A stretch of 64,000 bases of DNA from Saccharomycopsis crataegensis (GCF_037102585.1 NW_027043830.1:1073005-1137004), one strand, 5' to 3'. Numbered from the stretch's first letter, positions 1-11,331 are shown. Notes: a model not told the origin generated them from the letters alone. A program made the numbers and translations.

Positions 1-667
1 GTTTTATAATGAAGCTTTATCGTATTAAAAGGAACACCGGGTACACATCACTCCTTTCTTCTCCATATATCTCTAGCCAAATTTTTCTTTTTGGTAATTG
101 TAAAACGCATCATTTATTTAGGATTATTTAGTATCATTAGCCCCCTTGACATCTCCTCAAAATGTGAAGTCTTTTTGAGGATATATACCCGTCCTTGCTA
201 AAGAGGTAGCATAAACGCATGAAATGGAGCAACGAAAAAGATTTGGTGATGTGACAACACTTTGAGAATCTGTAGAAACGATGTATATGCGATCATAATT
301 TTAGAGTTCCCCTCTTTTAAGTAATTGTTTTGAAGGCGCATCGTGTGATTTTAAAGAGATCTCGTCACATCTTGAATGAGTGTTCTGTTCTCTCTTACAT
401 TTTTCTATGAGTTCTATTAAAATAGAGTACTACTAATTAATATATTGTTGAGTGGTATTCTCCTTCTCAATGATTTCCTCAAATAATCGCATATAGCCCT
501 CTCATGTGTAGTGCGCTTATCTCACAGACACCCACACACCGCACAGAAATAAAGAGGAAAAAAAAATATCCCACAGTCAGTGAAAAATCACCCACTTTAG
601 AGAATCTTTGTTGATGCGAATGTGCCACTGAACCTGATCAATCACATACCAATTTCAATACGATACC
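1..667. other. Intergenic region upstream of CCT3
   Basis: I see no credible gene here. It is AT-rich, with several poly-pyrimidine/purine stretches and stop codons in all frames. The last 150 bases, which include an A-rich run near 558-568, presumably hold the CCT3 promoter and leader. No neighbouring gene is cut by the left window edge as far as I can tell. Confidence 0.6.
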
Positions 668-2257
668 ATGCAGGCCCCTGTGGTATTTATGAACACTTCT
701 ACGGAACGTAAGACCGGCCGCGAAGCCCAGGTCTCGAATATCACCGCGGCAAAGGCGGTGGCCGATATCATCAGAACTTGTCTTGGTCCAAAAGCAATGC
801 TTAAAATGCTTTTGGATCCTATGGGTGGGATTGTCCTTACCAATGATGGACATGCCATTCTTAGAGAAATCGACGTGTCACATCCTGCTGCAAAATCGAT
901 GATTGAGCTTTCCAGAACCCAAGATGAAGAAGTTGGTGATGGTACCACCTCGGTGATTATTTTGGCCGGAGAGATTTTGGCCCAGACATTCCAATATATT
1001 GAGAAGAAAAATATACATCCAGTGATTATCATCCAAGCTTTGAAGCAGGCTCTTAGCGACGCATTGGATACAATCCATGAGATTTCCAAACCAATTGACA
1101 TTGATAATGAAAGCGCTATGATCAAGTTGATCAGTGCCTCTATCGGTACCAAATACATTGCCAAGTGGAGTGATAAAATGTGTCAATTGGCCTTGAAGGC
1201 TGTCAAAACCGTTCTGGTGAACGAGGACGATCACAAGGAAATCGACATCAAGAGATACGTCAGAGTGGAAAAAATCCCTGGTGGCGAAGTAGAAGATTGT
1301 GAAGTTCTTGATGGGGTGATCTTGAATAAAGACATTACCCACCCTAAAATGAGACGTCACATTGAAAACCCTAGAGTCATGTTGTTGGATTGTCCACTCG
1401 AGTACAAAAAGGGGGAATCACAGACTGATATTGAAATCACCAACGAAGATGATTGGAACAAGATCTTACAAATTGAAGAAGAACAAGTGAAATTGATCTG
1501 TGACCAGATCTTGGAATTGAAGCCAGATTTAGTGATTACCGAAAAAGGGGTTTCTGATTTGGCCCAGCATTATCTCTTGAAAGGTGGGGTCACTGCGCTT
1601 AGAAGAGTGAAGAAATCCGATAACAACCGTATTGCCAGGGCCACCGGGGCCACTATTGTCAACAGGGTTGAAGACCTTAGGGAATCCGACATTGGTACCA
1701 GATGTGGACTTTTCAAAGTTGAATTGATTGGCGATGAATATTTCTCCTGCTTGGTGAAGTGCAAGGACCCTCAAGCATGTACTGTGTTATTGCGTGGTCC
1801 ATCTAAGGATGTCCTCAATGAAATTGAACGTAATTTACAGGATGCCATGGCCGTCACCAGAAACGTGTTATTCGAGCCATCACTTTCTCCAGGGGGTGGT
1901 GCCACCGAAATGGCAGTCGCCGTCAAACTTTCAGAAAAAGCTAAGTACATTGAAGGAATCACCCAGTTGCCATATAAGGCGGTGGCCGATGCCATGGAAG
2001 TGATTGCCAGAACTTTGATCCAAAATGCTGGGGGTAACCCAATCAGAGTGGTTTCACAGTTGAGAGCTAAGCACGCCACTGGGGCCTATACTTTTGGTAT
2101 CGATGGGGAGACCGGTAAAGTAGTAGATATGAAAGAATACGGAATCTGGGAGCCGGAAGTTATCAAGCAACAGAGCATTAAGACTGCTATTGAAAGTGCC
2201 TGTTTGTTATTGCGCGTCGATGATATCGTCAGTGGTGTTCGTAGAGGCGGTAATTGA
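668..2257 (+). CDS. CCT3: T-complex protein 1 subunit gamma (chaperonin CCT3)
   Basis: This is the gamma subunit of the cytosolic TRiC/CCT chaperonin, which folds actin, tubulin and WD40 proteins in an ATP-driven hetero-oligomeric double ring. The 529-residue length is normal for the family. The group II chaperonin signatures are visible: the N-terminal nucleotide-binding stretch with LGPKAMLKML and NDGHAILREID, the ATP-hydrolysis motif GDGTTS (residues 90-95), the apical-domain region, and a C-terminal SPGGGATEMAVAV segment. The protein ends in an acidic/basic tail (DIVSGVRRGGN). The ATG at 668 gives the family's usual N-terminus (MQAPVVFMNTSTERKTGREAQ). It is convergent with LTN1, with 304 bp between the stops. 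One rare CTG codon (1214-1216) falls at a weakly conserved site. The identity is secure. Confidence 0.97.
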   Translation: MQAPVVFMNTSTERKTGREAQVSNITAAKAVADIIRTCLGPKAMLKMLLDPMGGIVLTNDGHAILREIDVSHPAAKSMIELSRTQDEEVGDGTTSVIILAGEILAQTFQYIEKKNIHPVIIIQALKQALSDALDTIHEISKPIDIDNESAMIKLISASIGTKYIAKWSDKMCQLALKAVKTVLVNEDDHKEIDIKRYVRVEKIPGGEVEDCEVLDGVILNKDITHPKMRRHIENPRVMLLDCPLEYKKGESQTDIEITNEDDWNKILQIEEEQVKLICDQILELKPDLVITEKGVSDLAQHYLLKGGVTALRRVKKSDNNRIARATGATIVNRVEDLRESDIGTRCGLFKVELIGDEYFSCLVKCKDPQACTVLLRGPSKDVLNEIERNLQDAMAVTRNVLFEPSLSPGGGATEMAVAVKLSEKAKYIEGITQLPYKAVADAMEVIARTLIQNAGGNPIRVVSQLRAKHATGAYTFGIDGETGKVVDMKEYGIWEPEVIKQQSIKTAIESACLLLRVDDIVSGVRRGGN

Positions 2258-2561
2258 ATAATAAGGATGATGTGTATCATATATATTCTAATGCTTACTT
2301 AAATTTACCTGTTAATTTTATCTTTAGTATATCTCATTAAGTTCTTATATACTTCTTGCGAGACACAGTGACGTTTATTGGCACGAATGTGCCTGAAGAG
2401 AACCAGAGAAAGAGAAAATTTCTTCAAGGCACAAACTATTTATAAATTTTTACAGATTAAAAATAAAAAAAAAAGACAAAACAGAACTTTTTATTAATAA
2501 TGTACAGTATATGTAAAAAATAACACGAATATACCATTGACAATCAGCAACAATGTATATA
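2258..2561. other. Convergent intergenic region CCT3/LTN1
   Basis: This is the 3' region of two convergent genes. It is AT-rich with A-runs at 2458-2476 and TATATA-type efficiency elements that could serve cleavage/polyadenylation of both transcripts. I see no gene. Confidence 0.5.
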
Positions 2562-5500
2562 TTATACTCCAACTCTGAAATTGAATTCTTGCCTACAAAG
2601 TGGACAAGTGTTATTCCCTGAGCTCTTGAACCACTTCAACAAACACCCAACGTGGAACTGTTTATGACAAGTTTGACAATTCTTTGCTGGTAATGATTTA
2701 TCTTGGGCATGTAAAATGGCATAACAAATAGCACATTCTTCAAACCCTTTGAAATGCAATTTGATATTCTTATCGAACAAATGCACTGCCTCAATGACTA
2801 AGTTACAGACGTTTTCTTGGTTCGAAGTTGAGGAGGTTTTGAATTTGCCGTTATTCACCAAGCTCTGACATGCCAAAATCCATGACTGCCAGACATTTTC
2901 CTTGACCCCGAGTCGGATCGGCGCTTCCATGATAATATTACTAAGTGGGAAAGATTTCGGTAATTTCACTGATAATTCTGTCGATTGGTCATCGATGAAA
3001 TATTGCGATTTGATTTCATTGTTGGATTTGTTGAATTTCACGATATGATGATCCTCGTCATCTTCAGCATTATCATCATGGCTATCAGATTCAAGAAGTT
3101 CTTTAATATTATCCAAGGCAAGAGCAATTATCGATGGGGAAATGTAACGTGTAGTGAAGGCTTCCAAAGTGCTCTTGAACTGTTTATTTCTAATACCCAT
3201 GAACCAATTTTGAGAAATGAAACGAAATTTAGAAAGTATCATATAATATAAATGAATTAGCAAAATTTTCACATCTTCCAAATCATCATTGCCACCAACA
3301 TTAAAGATGTCATAGTTTTTGGAATCAAAGCCGAGAGACTTAGACTTCTTCATATCTATAAGTTGGTCATTAAAGAGATCGATTTGATTGAAGATGAATC
3401 CGAGCAACTCATTGATAGAGTTTTCTGGTAATTGGTTCAAATAAATACTTTGCAAAAAACCAGGAATATTAGGATAAAACATATTGAGAATTTCCAACCA
3501 ACTCCACAAATAACTGTATGTCTTTCCAAGAGATTCAAACTCAATAAAGTCTCTAGGAGCGTTTTCAATTGAGTTGATCAATTGTTCAGGGATTTTGAAG
3601 ATTTTATCATTATTTTCAATCGAGGCACTATCACTCACCATAGATTTATAGTTTAATGCAAACTCCAAAATAAAATCTTTTTGACAAAGCCCAATGACTT
3701 TAGCCATTAACCAAAACATCAATTTTCTCATTCCCAATAACACAAGATTATTACCCGATTGGTCACGCACAAAACTGGATACCAAATCATCGAGGGAACT
3801 TTTGAACTCTGTGAAATCCAAATTACCATTGGAATAATGTTTTTTGTAAGATCCAACGATTAAAAGAGTACCTTGATTCAAATTAAATTGTCTAATATAC
3901 TGGTTTTTGAAAAAAGATGACAAAATTCTATTAAATTCATCATTGATTTCCGTTCTAGTATCCTTTGACCAATATTCTTCCACCAAGTGACTATTTTCCT
4001 CAACATTAAAGAAATCTTTCAAAACATTGAAAAATTTCAATAAGCTGTAGTTAAGATTAATATTTAAACAAATGTCCAAGCTTGCCTCACTAGTTTCACC
4101 ATCAAATTCCTCTAAAGACTCTATCGATGAACTGGAAACGATATTCAAGGATTCAATGAACAAGTCAGTAATAACAAATTCCACTGATTCATTGAATCTG
4201 GGATTTTTCGATAAATAGACTTTGAAGAAATTTACCAATTGTACACGTACGGGAATAAATTCCACATCATAACTGATATCGGAGCCCAACCAACTTTGAA
4301 AATTTCTTATCAACATGTTCAACTGGATCTTTGGTAAAGTTACTTCTTCCTGAGCTATGAGTAAATTATTCAAAGTGATCAAATGCGTCAAAATTATCGA
4401 TAACGACGAGCCGGTGATTGACCTATATCCCAAAAGTTCTGATAATAAGGTTTTTGTGAAAAATTCAAAATTCTTTTTGGTTAAGACTGAGGTAAAAATA
4501 GGCATCAAGCTGAAAAGGTGCAAAACTTTCTTGGGTTTGATGTAATTACTTTGAATCAGCGGGAAAATATTTTCTTCAACATTCAACTTGGAAACACATT
4601 TCATTGCCAAATCTTCATAAACTTTGGCTGAGTAAAATTTAACAAACTCATTTCCAGAATTGATATTGAAATCAAGGATTTTCCTAATTGGGTTGCAATC
4701 ATTAGAATCAATGAGACTTCTCACTGAGAAAGGTTCATACTTGCAAAATCTGTTCAATATTTCAGAGATAGCACTTTCCCTAAATTCTATTAGGACATTA
4801 TCCATATTTTCAATTGATCTGAGGCCTTCCAAGTTATCCAAGATATTGTTTGAAGTATTGAAAAGTTTGTAGTCGGCAGTGAACAACGATAATGATCCAA
4901 GATTGATCAACAAACTGTCATATTCTGAGACATTCAAACCAAGCTGATTTTCTGATTTGGTAACCAAACTCAAGATGAAATTCCCATAAATGATCACCTG
5001 GTCAATATTTTGAAATTGGAATTTTGATTCATTCAATCTTGATGGAAATTTGTCAATAGCAGTATAAAGATAATTGTTCAAACAGTTTTCATTGAGTGCC
5101 AAGCATAATGCGTGATTGGCGTCGAAAAATTTCACATACTGATGAAGAAAATCTCCAGTTGATGGAATAATAGACTTTCCTAAACTTTCAGCAGAGGTAG
5201 AAAATCTTGTCAAGAAATAGGTGATAATTTTTGCACCTTTGCTCAATGATAAATAATTGATCAATGTGTTAAAGTATAACTGATGCAATTGTTCATTTTG
5301 TTCAATGATATTTTCCACTTTGTTCAAAATATTTTCGATCGGTTTTTTGTCAACAGCTGAGTCTGAAGTATCCAAGATTTCCCAAAAGATCCCAAAAAAT
5401 CCTTTTTCCTCACCTAGCTTGCCAAAGTGATTATCGAAATCAATCATATCTTGCTCAAAATTCTTTGTAGCGGAAAATTGTTTCCAGAAACTCAACAAAT

Positions 5501-7532
5501 TCTCTTGCTTCAAGTCAGCTAATACTGCAAGATAAAGAATCGCCCACGTCTCAGTTTTGCAATATTTAAACACAATTCGTAAAATAGTACTGTACTTTGA
5601 TTTCATACTATGGGTGACCAAAACCAAATTATTTGTAATATAAGAGTTTAAAGGTTCAGAAGTGATTTGACTGGAGTTTGCAAAATTGTCCAAGAAAGTT
5701 AAAAATTGTGCCCTTAATTCACTATCATCAATCTTGCCACTCACCCATTTAACAAGATCGTCAAGTCTATTAGAAATATTTTTCGAAAACTCGAATTCAG
5801 GAATACTGGAAAGAGCGCTTGATTTAAAATTCTTGTCCACTACCACCAAAATCTTGGTGATTAGTTTGAAATGGTTATTTTTCAAATATGGAGAAATATT
5901 TGAGCTCAAAAAGTTTATAATTGCCAACTTATTGACATCATAGTCATAGTCATTATTTTTGATTATTGTTAAAAACAATTCTAATATCATTCGCTGGTTT
6001 TCTGGTCCACCATGAGCACCTTTAACTCCTTCAAACGAAAGATCGTTAAAACCTTTGAGAAGAGAGTCATTTTTCAATAAGCTACTGAAAAATTTGCAGT
6101 AATATGAATATGCAGATTTCTGGTTTTCGAGTTTCCGTAAGAGCTTAGTATAATTTGCCAAATTATCCTCTGCGACTTGATCATTGAGATATGTTAAAAT
6201 TGAGTCTAAATCTGATTGAGATAGTTTGTTCATAATAAAGGAATAGTTTTCATTAATATTGGTGCGGGCGATTTGCGATTGCAATAAATCAACAAAACGG
6301 GATTTCTCTGGAAGGTTTTCATAAAATTTGCTGCAATTAGTGTTGAAAAATTTGAAGAACTTGATTGTAGATGAAGGATTGTTGAGACGGAGGGTGCTAA
6401 ATGGAATAATCATGAAATTACTGAAATCATCAATTGAACTGCAATCAAGGATCGACTTTGACAACTTTCCATATAGTATATCTAAATAGCTGAAAAATTC
6501 ATTATTATTGAATGACCCTATTGATAAAAATTTGGAAAACGCCTTCTTAAACTTTGCCAAATTATCAGCTTTGAGAGATGATAAGTCCAAGTTGATTAAT
6601 GTCACAATGATCAAATCCATCATAGAAGCATAAAAACTCTTATAACTAGGAATGGCCTTCATGAGTTTGAAAATTTGCTTGAAAATCGTAGAGTTGCTCA
6701 ACTTGTAGTTTTCGTTTGATGACATGAAGCAGGTGTTGAGTAAAGTAAGTAGGGCTTTTTTTAATGAAACGTAGGTATAATCGTCAGGGTGAGACGAAAG
6801 GTGACTCCAAAGTTTACCATTATTTGATAAAATTTCTTTTACCAATTCGATATTTTTCTCTTGAACTATATCGTTAGCGATTATATGGTTTAATAATGAT
6901 ACATAGCTAGTTAAAGCTCGTGTGAACATCATTGAAGCCTCGTCTTGGGGTACAGTATTCTTATCCACCAAAGTGTCGATATTTTCACAGGTGATGAATT
7001 CTTCAATCACTTGTAATATTTCTTTTTGGAAAAGGGTGTATAATGACTCAATTTTTGATTGATCATTCTTGAAGCATGCCTGCATCGACTTAATGGTTTC
7101 TGATGCCACCACTTTATCCAGGTCATATAGACCCACTAACCAAATTGGGACAAGACTCTTCAAATAAACCGCGATTTTTTTACCATAACTTTGTAATAAT
7201 ACAGCTGGTAATCTATGTGCCGTCAGCCTGATGAATTTATCATTATTGATCACTAATTTTGGATATTCTTGAATGAAAAATGCGAGAAATGAATAATCAA
7301 AGTCTTGGGTTGTTTGATCAAAATAATTTAATAGGCCATTCAATGATTTCAATTTGGTTTTAGTGTCTTTTTTCAATAATGCCTTGGCCATTAATTTAAC
7401 GTCTGGATTGACGATGGTGGTTGGGTTGGGAACATGATTGAAGAAAGAGAAGGAAAAGGGAATATCGTTGAATAGTAGCGCAGTGTTGTGGTCACTTGTG
7501 TGAAATGGGTTGTTGTTGGCGAATGGTGGCAT
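2562..7532 (-). CDS. RKR1: E3 ubiquitin ligase listerin (Ltn1/Rkr1), ribosome quality control
   Basis: This is a ribosome-associated RING E3 ligase that ubiquitinates nascent chains stalled on 60S subunits, working with Rqc2, Rqc1 and Cdc48. The protein has 1656 residues, somewhat longer than S. cerevisiae Ltn1. Nearly all of it is a long helical HEAT/ARM-like solenoid. The N-terminal part, with a KTKLKSLNGLLNYFDQ-type segment near residue 60, matches the listerin N-terminus. The C-terminus carries a C4HC3 RING: Cys1600, Cys1603, Cys1619, Cys1622, His1627, Cys1630, Cys1643, Cys1646. The RING at the extreme C-terminus is diagnostic of listerin. The ATG at 7532 is the first in frame. It is divergent from TIF32 across a 462-bp promoter region, and both neighbours act in translation. 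LTN1 is the synonym. Confidence 0.93.
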   Translation of the reverse strand: MPPFANNNPFHTSDHNTALLFNDIPFSFSFFNHVPNPTTIVNPDVKLMAKALLKKDTKTKLKSLNGLLNYFDQTTQDFDYSFLAFFIQEYPKLVINNDKFIRLTAHRLPAVLLQSYGKKIAVYLKSLVPIWLVGLYDLDKVVASETIKSMQACFKNDQSKIESLYTLFQKEILQVIEEFITCENIDTLVDKNTVPQDEASMMFTRALTSYVSLLNHIIANDIVQEKNIELVKEILSNNGKLWSHLSSHPDDYTYVSLKKALLTLLNTCFMSSNENYKLSNSTIFKQIFKLMKAIPSYKSFYASMMDLIIVTLINLDLSSLKADNLAKFKKAFSKFLSIGSFNNNEFFSYLDILYGKLSKSILDCSSIDDFSNFMIIPFSTLRLNNPSSTIKFFKFFNTNCSKFYENLPEKSRFVDLLQSQIARTNINENYSFIMNKLSQSDLDSILTYLNDQVAEDNLANYTKLLRKLENQKSAYSYYCKFFSSLLKNDSLLKGFNDLSFEGVKGAHGGPENQRMILELFLTIIKNNDYDYDVNKLAIINFLSSNISPYLKNNHFKLITKILVVVDKNFKSSALSSIPEFEFSKNISNRLDDLVKWVSGKIDDSELRAQFLTFLDNFANSSQITSEPLNSYITNNLVLVTHSMKSKYSTILRIVFKYCKTETWAILYLAVLADLKQENLLSFWKQFSATKNFEQDMIDFDNHFGKLGEEKGFFGIFWEILDTSDSAVDKKPIENILNKVENIIEQNEQLHQLYFNTLINYLSLSKGAKIITYFLTRFSTSAESLGKSIIPSTGDFLHQYVKFFDANHALCLALNENCLNNYLYTAIDKFPSRLNESKFQFQNIDQVIIYGNFILSLVTKSENQLGLNVSEYDSLLINLGSLSLFTADYKLFNTSNNILDNLEGLRSIENMDNVLIEFRESAISEILNRFCKYEPFSVRSLIDSNDCNPIRKILDFNINSGNEFVKFYSAKVYEDLAMKCVSKLNVEENIFPLIQSNYIKPKKVLHLFSLMPIFTSVLTKKNFEFFTKTLLSELLGYRSITGSSLSIILTHLITLNNLLIAQEEVTLPKIQLNMLIRNFQSWLGSDISYDVEFIPVRVQLVNFFKVYLSKNPRFNESVEFVITDLFIESLNIVSSSSIESLEEFDGETSEASLDICLNINLNYSLLKFFNVLKDFFNVEENSHLVEEYWSKDTRTEINDEFNRILSSFFKNQYIRQFNLNQGTLLIVGSYKKHYSNGNLDFTEFKSSLDDLVSSFVRDQSGNNLVLLGMRKLMFWLMAKVIGLCQKDFILEFALNYKSMVSDSASIENNDKIFKIPEQLINSIENAPRDFIEFESLGKTYSYLWSWLEILNMFYPNIPGFLQSIYLNQLPENSINELLGFIFNQIDLFNDQLIDMKKSKSLGFDSKNYDIFNVGGNDDLEDVKILLIHLYYMILSKFRFISQNWFMGIRNKQFKSTLEAFTTRYISPSIIALALDNIKELLESDSHDDNAEDDEDHHIVKFNKSNNEIKSQYFIDDQSTELSVKLPKSFPLSNIIMEAPIRLGVKENVWQSWILACQSLVNNGKFKTSSTSNQENVCNLVIEAVHLFDKNIKLHFKGFEECAICYAILHAQDKSLPAKNCQTCHKQFHVGCLLKWFKSSGNNTCPLCRQEFNFRVGV

Positions 7533-7994
7533 TTGTATTTGTGCTTATATATAAATATATCCTAAAGGCTCAACATCGGGGAAATAAATACGTGGGTAGT
7601 GGTCAATGGTTCAATAACGTTCAATCTTTCAATCAAATTGAAGGAGAAAATTTTGGTGATGATTAGTGATCGCTGATCACGTGGGCATAAGTATAATGAC
7701 GATATCTCTGCAAAGTAGAACAGTATTATTACTATTGTATCATTAATAGAATATTTAGCACCAACTGATAATAATAAAAGTCTCATTTACTTAATCTCTC
7801 ATCAACAATATGGGCAACACTATCCCCCTTCATAAATCTTCACTGTCACTATCACCGCTTTTCAGTCGGGTAACCCCATTCTTTTTTTTCTTCCTTGCAC
7901 CTCTAAAAAATTTTCATCAATCAGAAAATTCTTTCAGCACGTTTGATGATGATCTCTACTAAGGTGTCAGTTATCATTATCATCAATTAAAAAT
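7533..7994. promoter_or_regulatory. Divergent LTN1/TIF32 promoter with a CACGTG site
   Basis: A 462-bp region lies between two divergently transcribed translation genes. It holds a palindromic E-box, ATCACGTG, with CACGTG at 7679-7684. Cbf1-type bHLH factors bind such sites, and in several yeasts they mark ribosomal and translation gene promoters. A polypyrimidine stretch (7877-7894) lies nearer TIF32. That any factor uses these sites is inference. Confidence 0.4.
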
Positions 7995-10805
7995 ATGGCT
8001 CCTCCACCGGCCATTAGGCCTGAAAACATTATCAAGACTTGTGAGCACTTGGTGAAGATCAACAACAGTGATGAAGCCTTGGATATCTTGAAAGAATTTA
8101 TCAGTTCTAGAAAATTCAAGTACGTGTCTGCTCCTGCTGCCGAATCTATTGGTTTATTGTTTGTTCAATTATGTGTGGTCAAGAAAGATTCAAAGCTTGC
8201 CAAAGAAGGGTTGTTCAGTTACAAGAAAAATGCCCAAACCATCACCAATGGGTTGGAAACCGTTGGATCAGTGGTCAAGAGATATGTACAATTGGCGGAA
8301 GCGAGCTTAGAAAAAGCTAAGGCTAAGGCTGCCGATGCCAAATCTGAAGAAACTATTGGTAACTTGGATGATGAAGATGACAAATCCCCTGAAGCTTTGT
8401 TGTTATCCATCGTTTCCGACGATAACCACAACGACAGATCTGACAGAGAATTATTGACTCCTTATTTGAAATTTATGTACGACGTCTACAAGTCTTCTTT
8501 GGACATCATCAGAAACATCAAGCAATTGGAAGTCATTTACTGTACCATTGTTAACCACAGTTTCAAGTTTTGTGAAAGCTTCCAAAGAAAGCTTGAATTC
8601 AAGAAGTTTAGTGAATTGATCAGAATTCATTTGCAATCCATTAATTTCTACGCCAACAACCAAAGTCACAACTCCATCAATGCTTTGAACCAAATTGACT
8701 TGAACAACCCTGCCACTTTGGAAAGATTCTTGCAATTGCGTTTCAACGGATTGAACATCGCCGTGCAGTTGGAATTGTACCAAGAAAGTTTCAAGATTGT
8801 CGAAGATATCCACACTTTGTTGGTATTGTCCAAGAGACAAGCCAAGCCAAGCATGATGTTGAACTACTATGAAAACTTGGCCAAAATTTTCAATGTTTCT
8901 GTCAATACTTTGTACAGATCTGTTGCTTGGTTGAAATTCTTCAACTTGTATTCTCAATCTCAAAATGCCACTTTGGAAAACTTGAAAAATTACGCTTCGA
9001 TTATTGTTTTGTCTACTTTATCCATCTCTGAATCTTTCAGTGAAGGTTACAATGAAAACAACGATGAAGAAAAGAACAAATTCAACAGATTGTCCAGTCT
9101 TTTGAACTTGGCCAAACCTCCAACCAGAAACTCTATGATTAGTGCCATCAACAACCCTAACTTCATGAAGTTTGTCGATGATGATTTGAAATCGGTTTTC
9201 AACTACTTGGAAAATGATGACTTTAACCCATTGTTCATCCAATCAGAATTGGTGCCAATCTTGTCCCGTATCTACGAAACCGGCAGATTCAAAGTTTTCT
9301 TTAATGACTTGTTGAACACTATCTTGGTTAAGATTTTCAAACAAGTTTCCAAAAGTTACAGCAACATCAAATACGATTACTTGATCGAGTTGGCCACTTT
9401 CAAAGACACCAAATTCGCACTTTCCAGCGTTGCTGTGGAAAATCTTTTGATCACTTGTGGCAAGAACCAATTAATTGGTAACTTTAGCATTGATCATGAT
9501 GCCAATATCATTTATTTCAACAATAACCCATTCACCAGCGGTAATGATTCTATCAAGCAGCAATTGTCCCAATTGTCTAACACTTTGTTGAGATCATTGT
9601 ACAACACTGATAGTTCATTGATTGAAAAACAAGAAGCCCAAAGATCTAAGGCTATTGAAACCGCTAATAAGGAAATTGCTAAAGAAATAGAAGAAATGGA
9701 AAAGAGAAGAGAATTATTGGAAAAGAGAAAGGCTGAAGAAGCAGCAGAAGAAGCCAAGAGAGCAGAAGAAGCCAAGAAGTTGAGAGAAGAAAAGATTGCC
9801 AATGAAAAGAAGGCCGAAAAAGAAAGACAAGAACAAGAAGCTCAAAGAAGATTGGAAGAAGACCAAGCTAAGGAAAGAGAAGAAATTAGAATGAAGGAAA
9901 AGATCAAGGTGGCTGAAGAAATCAACAAGGCAGGTATTCTTGACATTGACATGACGGAATTGAAGAACATGGAAATTGATGACTTGAAGAAATTGCAAAT
10001 CGAGAAATTGACTGAGGATCAAAGGGACACTCAAGAACGTCTCAAGGCGTTGTTCAAGCGTAATGATCACTTGGAAAGAGCTTTGAGAAAGTACGAATTG
10101 AAATTTTTGGAAGAAGATCGTAAGGTTCAAAAGGAGAAGGATCTTGAAGAATTTGGTAAGATGAAGGCCAGATTGATTGAAAAGGCCAACAAGGAACACG
10201 AAGAATCAATCAAGTTACGTGATAGATTGAAGAGAATTGTTCCATCTTATGAATCTTACAGAAACAAGATCGATGCTACTCACGCCGAACAAATTAAGAA
10301 GTTGAAGGCTGAAGCATCTGCTAAGTTGGAAAAGGAAAAGCAAGAAAGAATTCAACAATTGAAGGAAGCTAAATTGCAGCAAATGATTAGAGAACGCGCC
10401 GAAGAAGCCGAAAGACAACGCAAGGCTGAAGAAGATGCTAAGATCCAAGCTAAGCTAGAGCAAGAGGAAAAGAAGAAGTTGGAAGCCGCAGAAAAACTCA
10501 AGAGTGAAATGGCCGCACAAAGACAAAAGGATGCTGACTTGTTGGCTAAACAACGTGACCGTGAAGCGGAAATTGAAAAAATGCTTGCTGAAAAGAACAA
10601 ATCTTTCAGCTCTGGGGAAAAATACAGGGTCAACAGAAGTGCCAGTGGTGGTTCTTTCAGACCAGAATCCAGAAGTGGCTCAGCTGGTGGTGCCAGATCC
10701 TTTAGTGGTAGTGCCAGCAGTTCTCCTAAACCAGAAGAGCCTGCTACCGATAAACCTCTTACTTATGCTGAAAGAATGAGATTGAAGCGTCAAGGTAGAT
10801 TGTAA
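7995..10805 (+). CDS. TIF32: Translation initiation factor eIF3 subunit a
   Basis: This is the largest scaffold subunit of eIF3. It contacts the 40S subunit and holds eIF3b, eIF3c and the mRNA entry/exit channels. At 936 residues it is close to S. cerevisiae Tif32/Rpg1. The N-terminus (APPPAIRPENIIKTCEHL) is characteristic of the family. Residues about 1-500 form the helical TPR-like/PCI part. From about residue 545 the protein becomes a long, highly charged E/K/R/A-rich coiled coil with the eIF3a 'spectrin-like' region. The C-terminus is Ser/Gly/Pro-rich and ends with LTYAERMRLKRQGRL. Codon use is strongly biased (TTG, AGA, GAA), as expected for a highly expressed gene. A run of -1/-2 frame antisense ORFs here is only a shadow of this bias. 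Confidence 0.96.
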   Translation: MAPPPAIRPENIIKTCEHLVKINNSDEALDILKEFISSRKFKYVSAPAAESIGLLFVQLCVVKKDSKLAKEGLFSYKKNAQTITNGLETVGSVVKRYVQLAEASLEKAKAKAADAKSEETIGNLDDEDDKSPEALLLSIVSDDNHNDRSDRELLTPYLKFMYDVYKSSLDIIRNIKQLEVIYCTIVNHSFKFCESFQRKLEFKKFSELIRIHLQSINFYANNQSHNSINALNQIDLNNPATLERFLQLRFNGLNIAVQLELYQESFKIVEDIHTLLVLSKRQAKPSMMLNYYENLAKIFNVSVNTLYRSVAWLKFFNLYSQSQNATLENLKNYASIIVLSTLSISESFSEGYNENNDEEKNKFNRLSSLLNLAKPPTRNSMISAINNPNFMKFVDDDLKSVFNYLENDDFNPLFIQSELVPILSRIYETGRFKVFFNDLLNTILVKIFKQVSKSYSNIKYDYLIELATFKDTKFALSSVAVENLLITCGKNQLIGNFSIDHDANIIYFNNNPFTSGNDSIKQQLSQLSNTLLRSLYNTDSSLIEKQEAQRSKAIETANKEIAKEIEEMEKRRELLEKRKAEEAAEEAKRAEEAKKLREEKIANEKKAEKERQEQEAQRRLEEDQAKEREEIRMKEKIKVAEEINKAGILDIDMTELKNMEIDDLKKLQIEKLTEDQRDTQERLKALFKRNDHLERALRKYELKFLEEDRKVQKEKDLEEFGKMKARLIEKANKEHEESIKLRDRLKRIVPSYESYRNKIDATHAEQIKKLKAEASAKLEKEKQERIQQLKEAKLQQMIRERAEEAERQRKAEEDAKIQAKLEQEEKKKLEAAEKLKSEMAAQRQKDADLLAKQRDREAEIEKMLAEKNKSFSSGEKYRVNRSASGGSFRPESRSGSAGGARSFSGSASSSPKPEEPATDKPLTYAERMRLKRQGRL

Positions 10806-11331
10806 TATATTTCTACTACTTCTGTTTTATGATTGTTATTTCTTTCTTTTTTTTTCCTTCATTCCTCTAAATATATGAATATTGTTATTATTTACCAAAT
10901 GATGTCCTTTTTAGTTATTTTCTGTTTTTGTACAGAGGTTGTACCCGTCACACCACTGGGGCTGCACAGTGCAGGACAGCAACTCGCGTGGCCCAATTCC
11001 GTGGGAAGTTATTACCTCACAGCTTAGTCACCGCTGCCAAAAATAAGGTTTTTGCACGTGCCGGAATCCTCGGAGTTAATACTGTCACCCTCCCGCAATT
11101 GCCGAATACGGATGGGGTTGCTCAATCAATGTTTGTTTTTTGTTTGTTTGCTTTTCATTTTTTTTTTTTTTTTTCCATCATCTCAGCAAGTGTTGCTACG
11201 ATTATAAAGTGACTGGGATTTCTGCCAAAATAAATAATTGATTAATTAAAGCTTTCTTTTGTCAATTTTGTTAATTTACTTATAACTGTTACCATCTTCC
11301 AAAATTTCTTATTCACTACTCTGCACACAAA
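10806..11331. other. Intergenic region upstream of NCE102
   Basis: The first 120 bases are T-rich TIF32 3' sequence. 10930-11130 is unusually GC-rich for this genome and carries short CCG/CGG-containing and GCACGTGCC (11054-11062) motifs, so it probably holds the upstream activating sites of the downstream gene. A T16 run is at 11158-11173. I see no ORF with coding character. Confidence 0.45.
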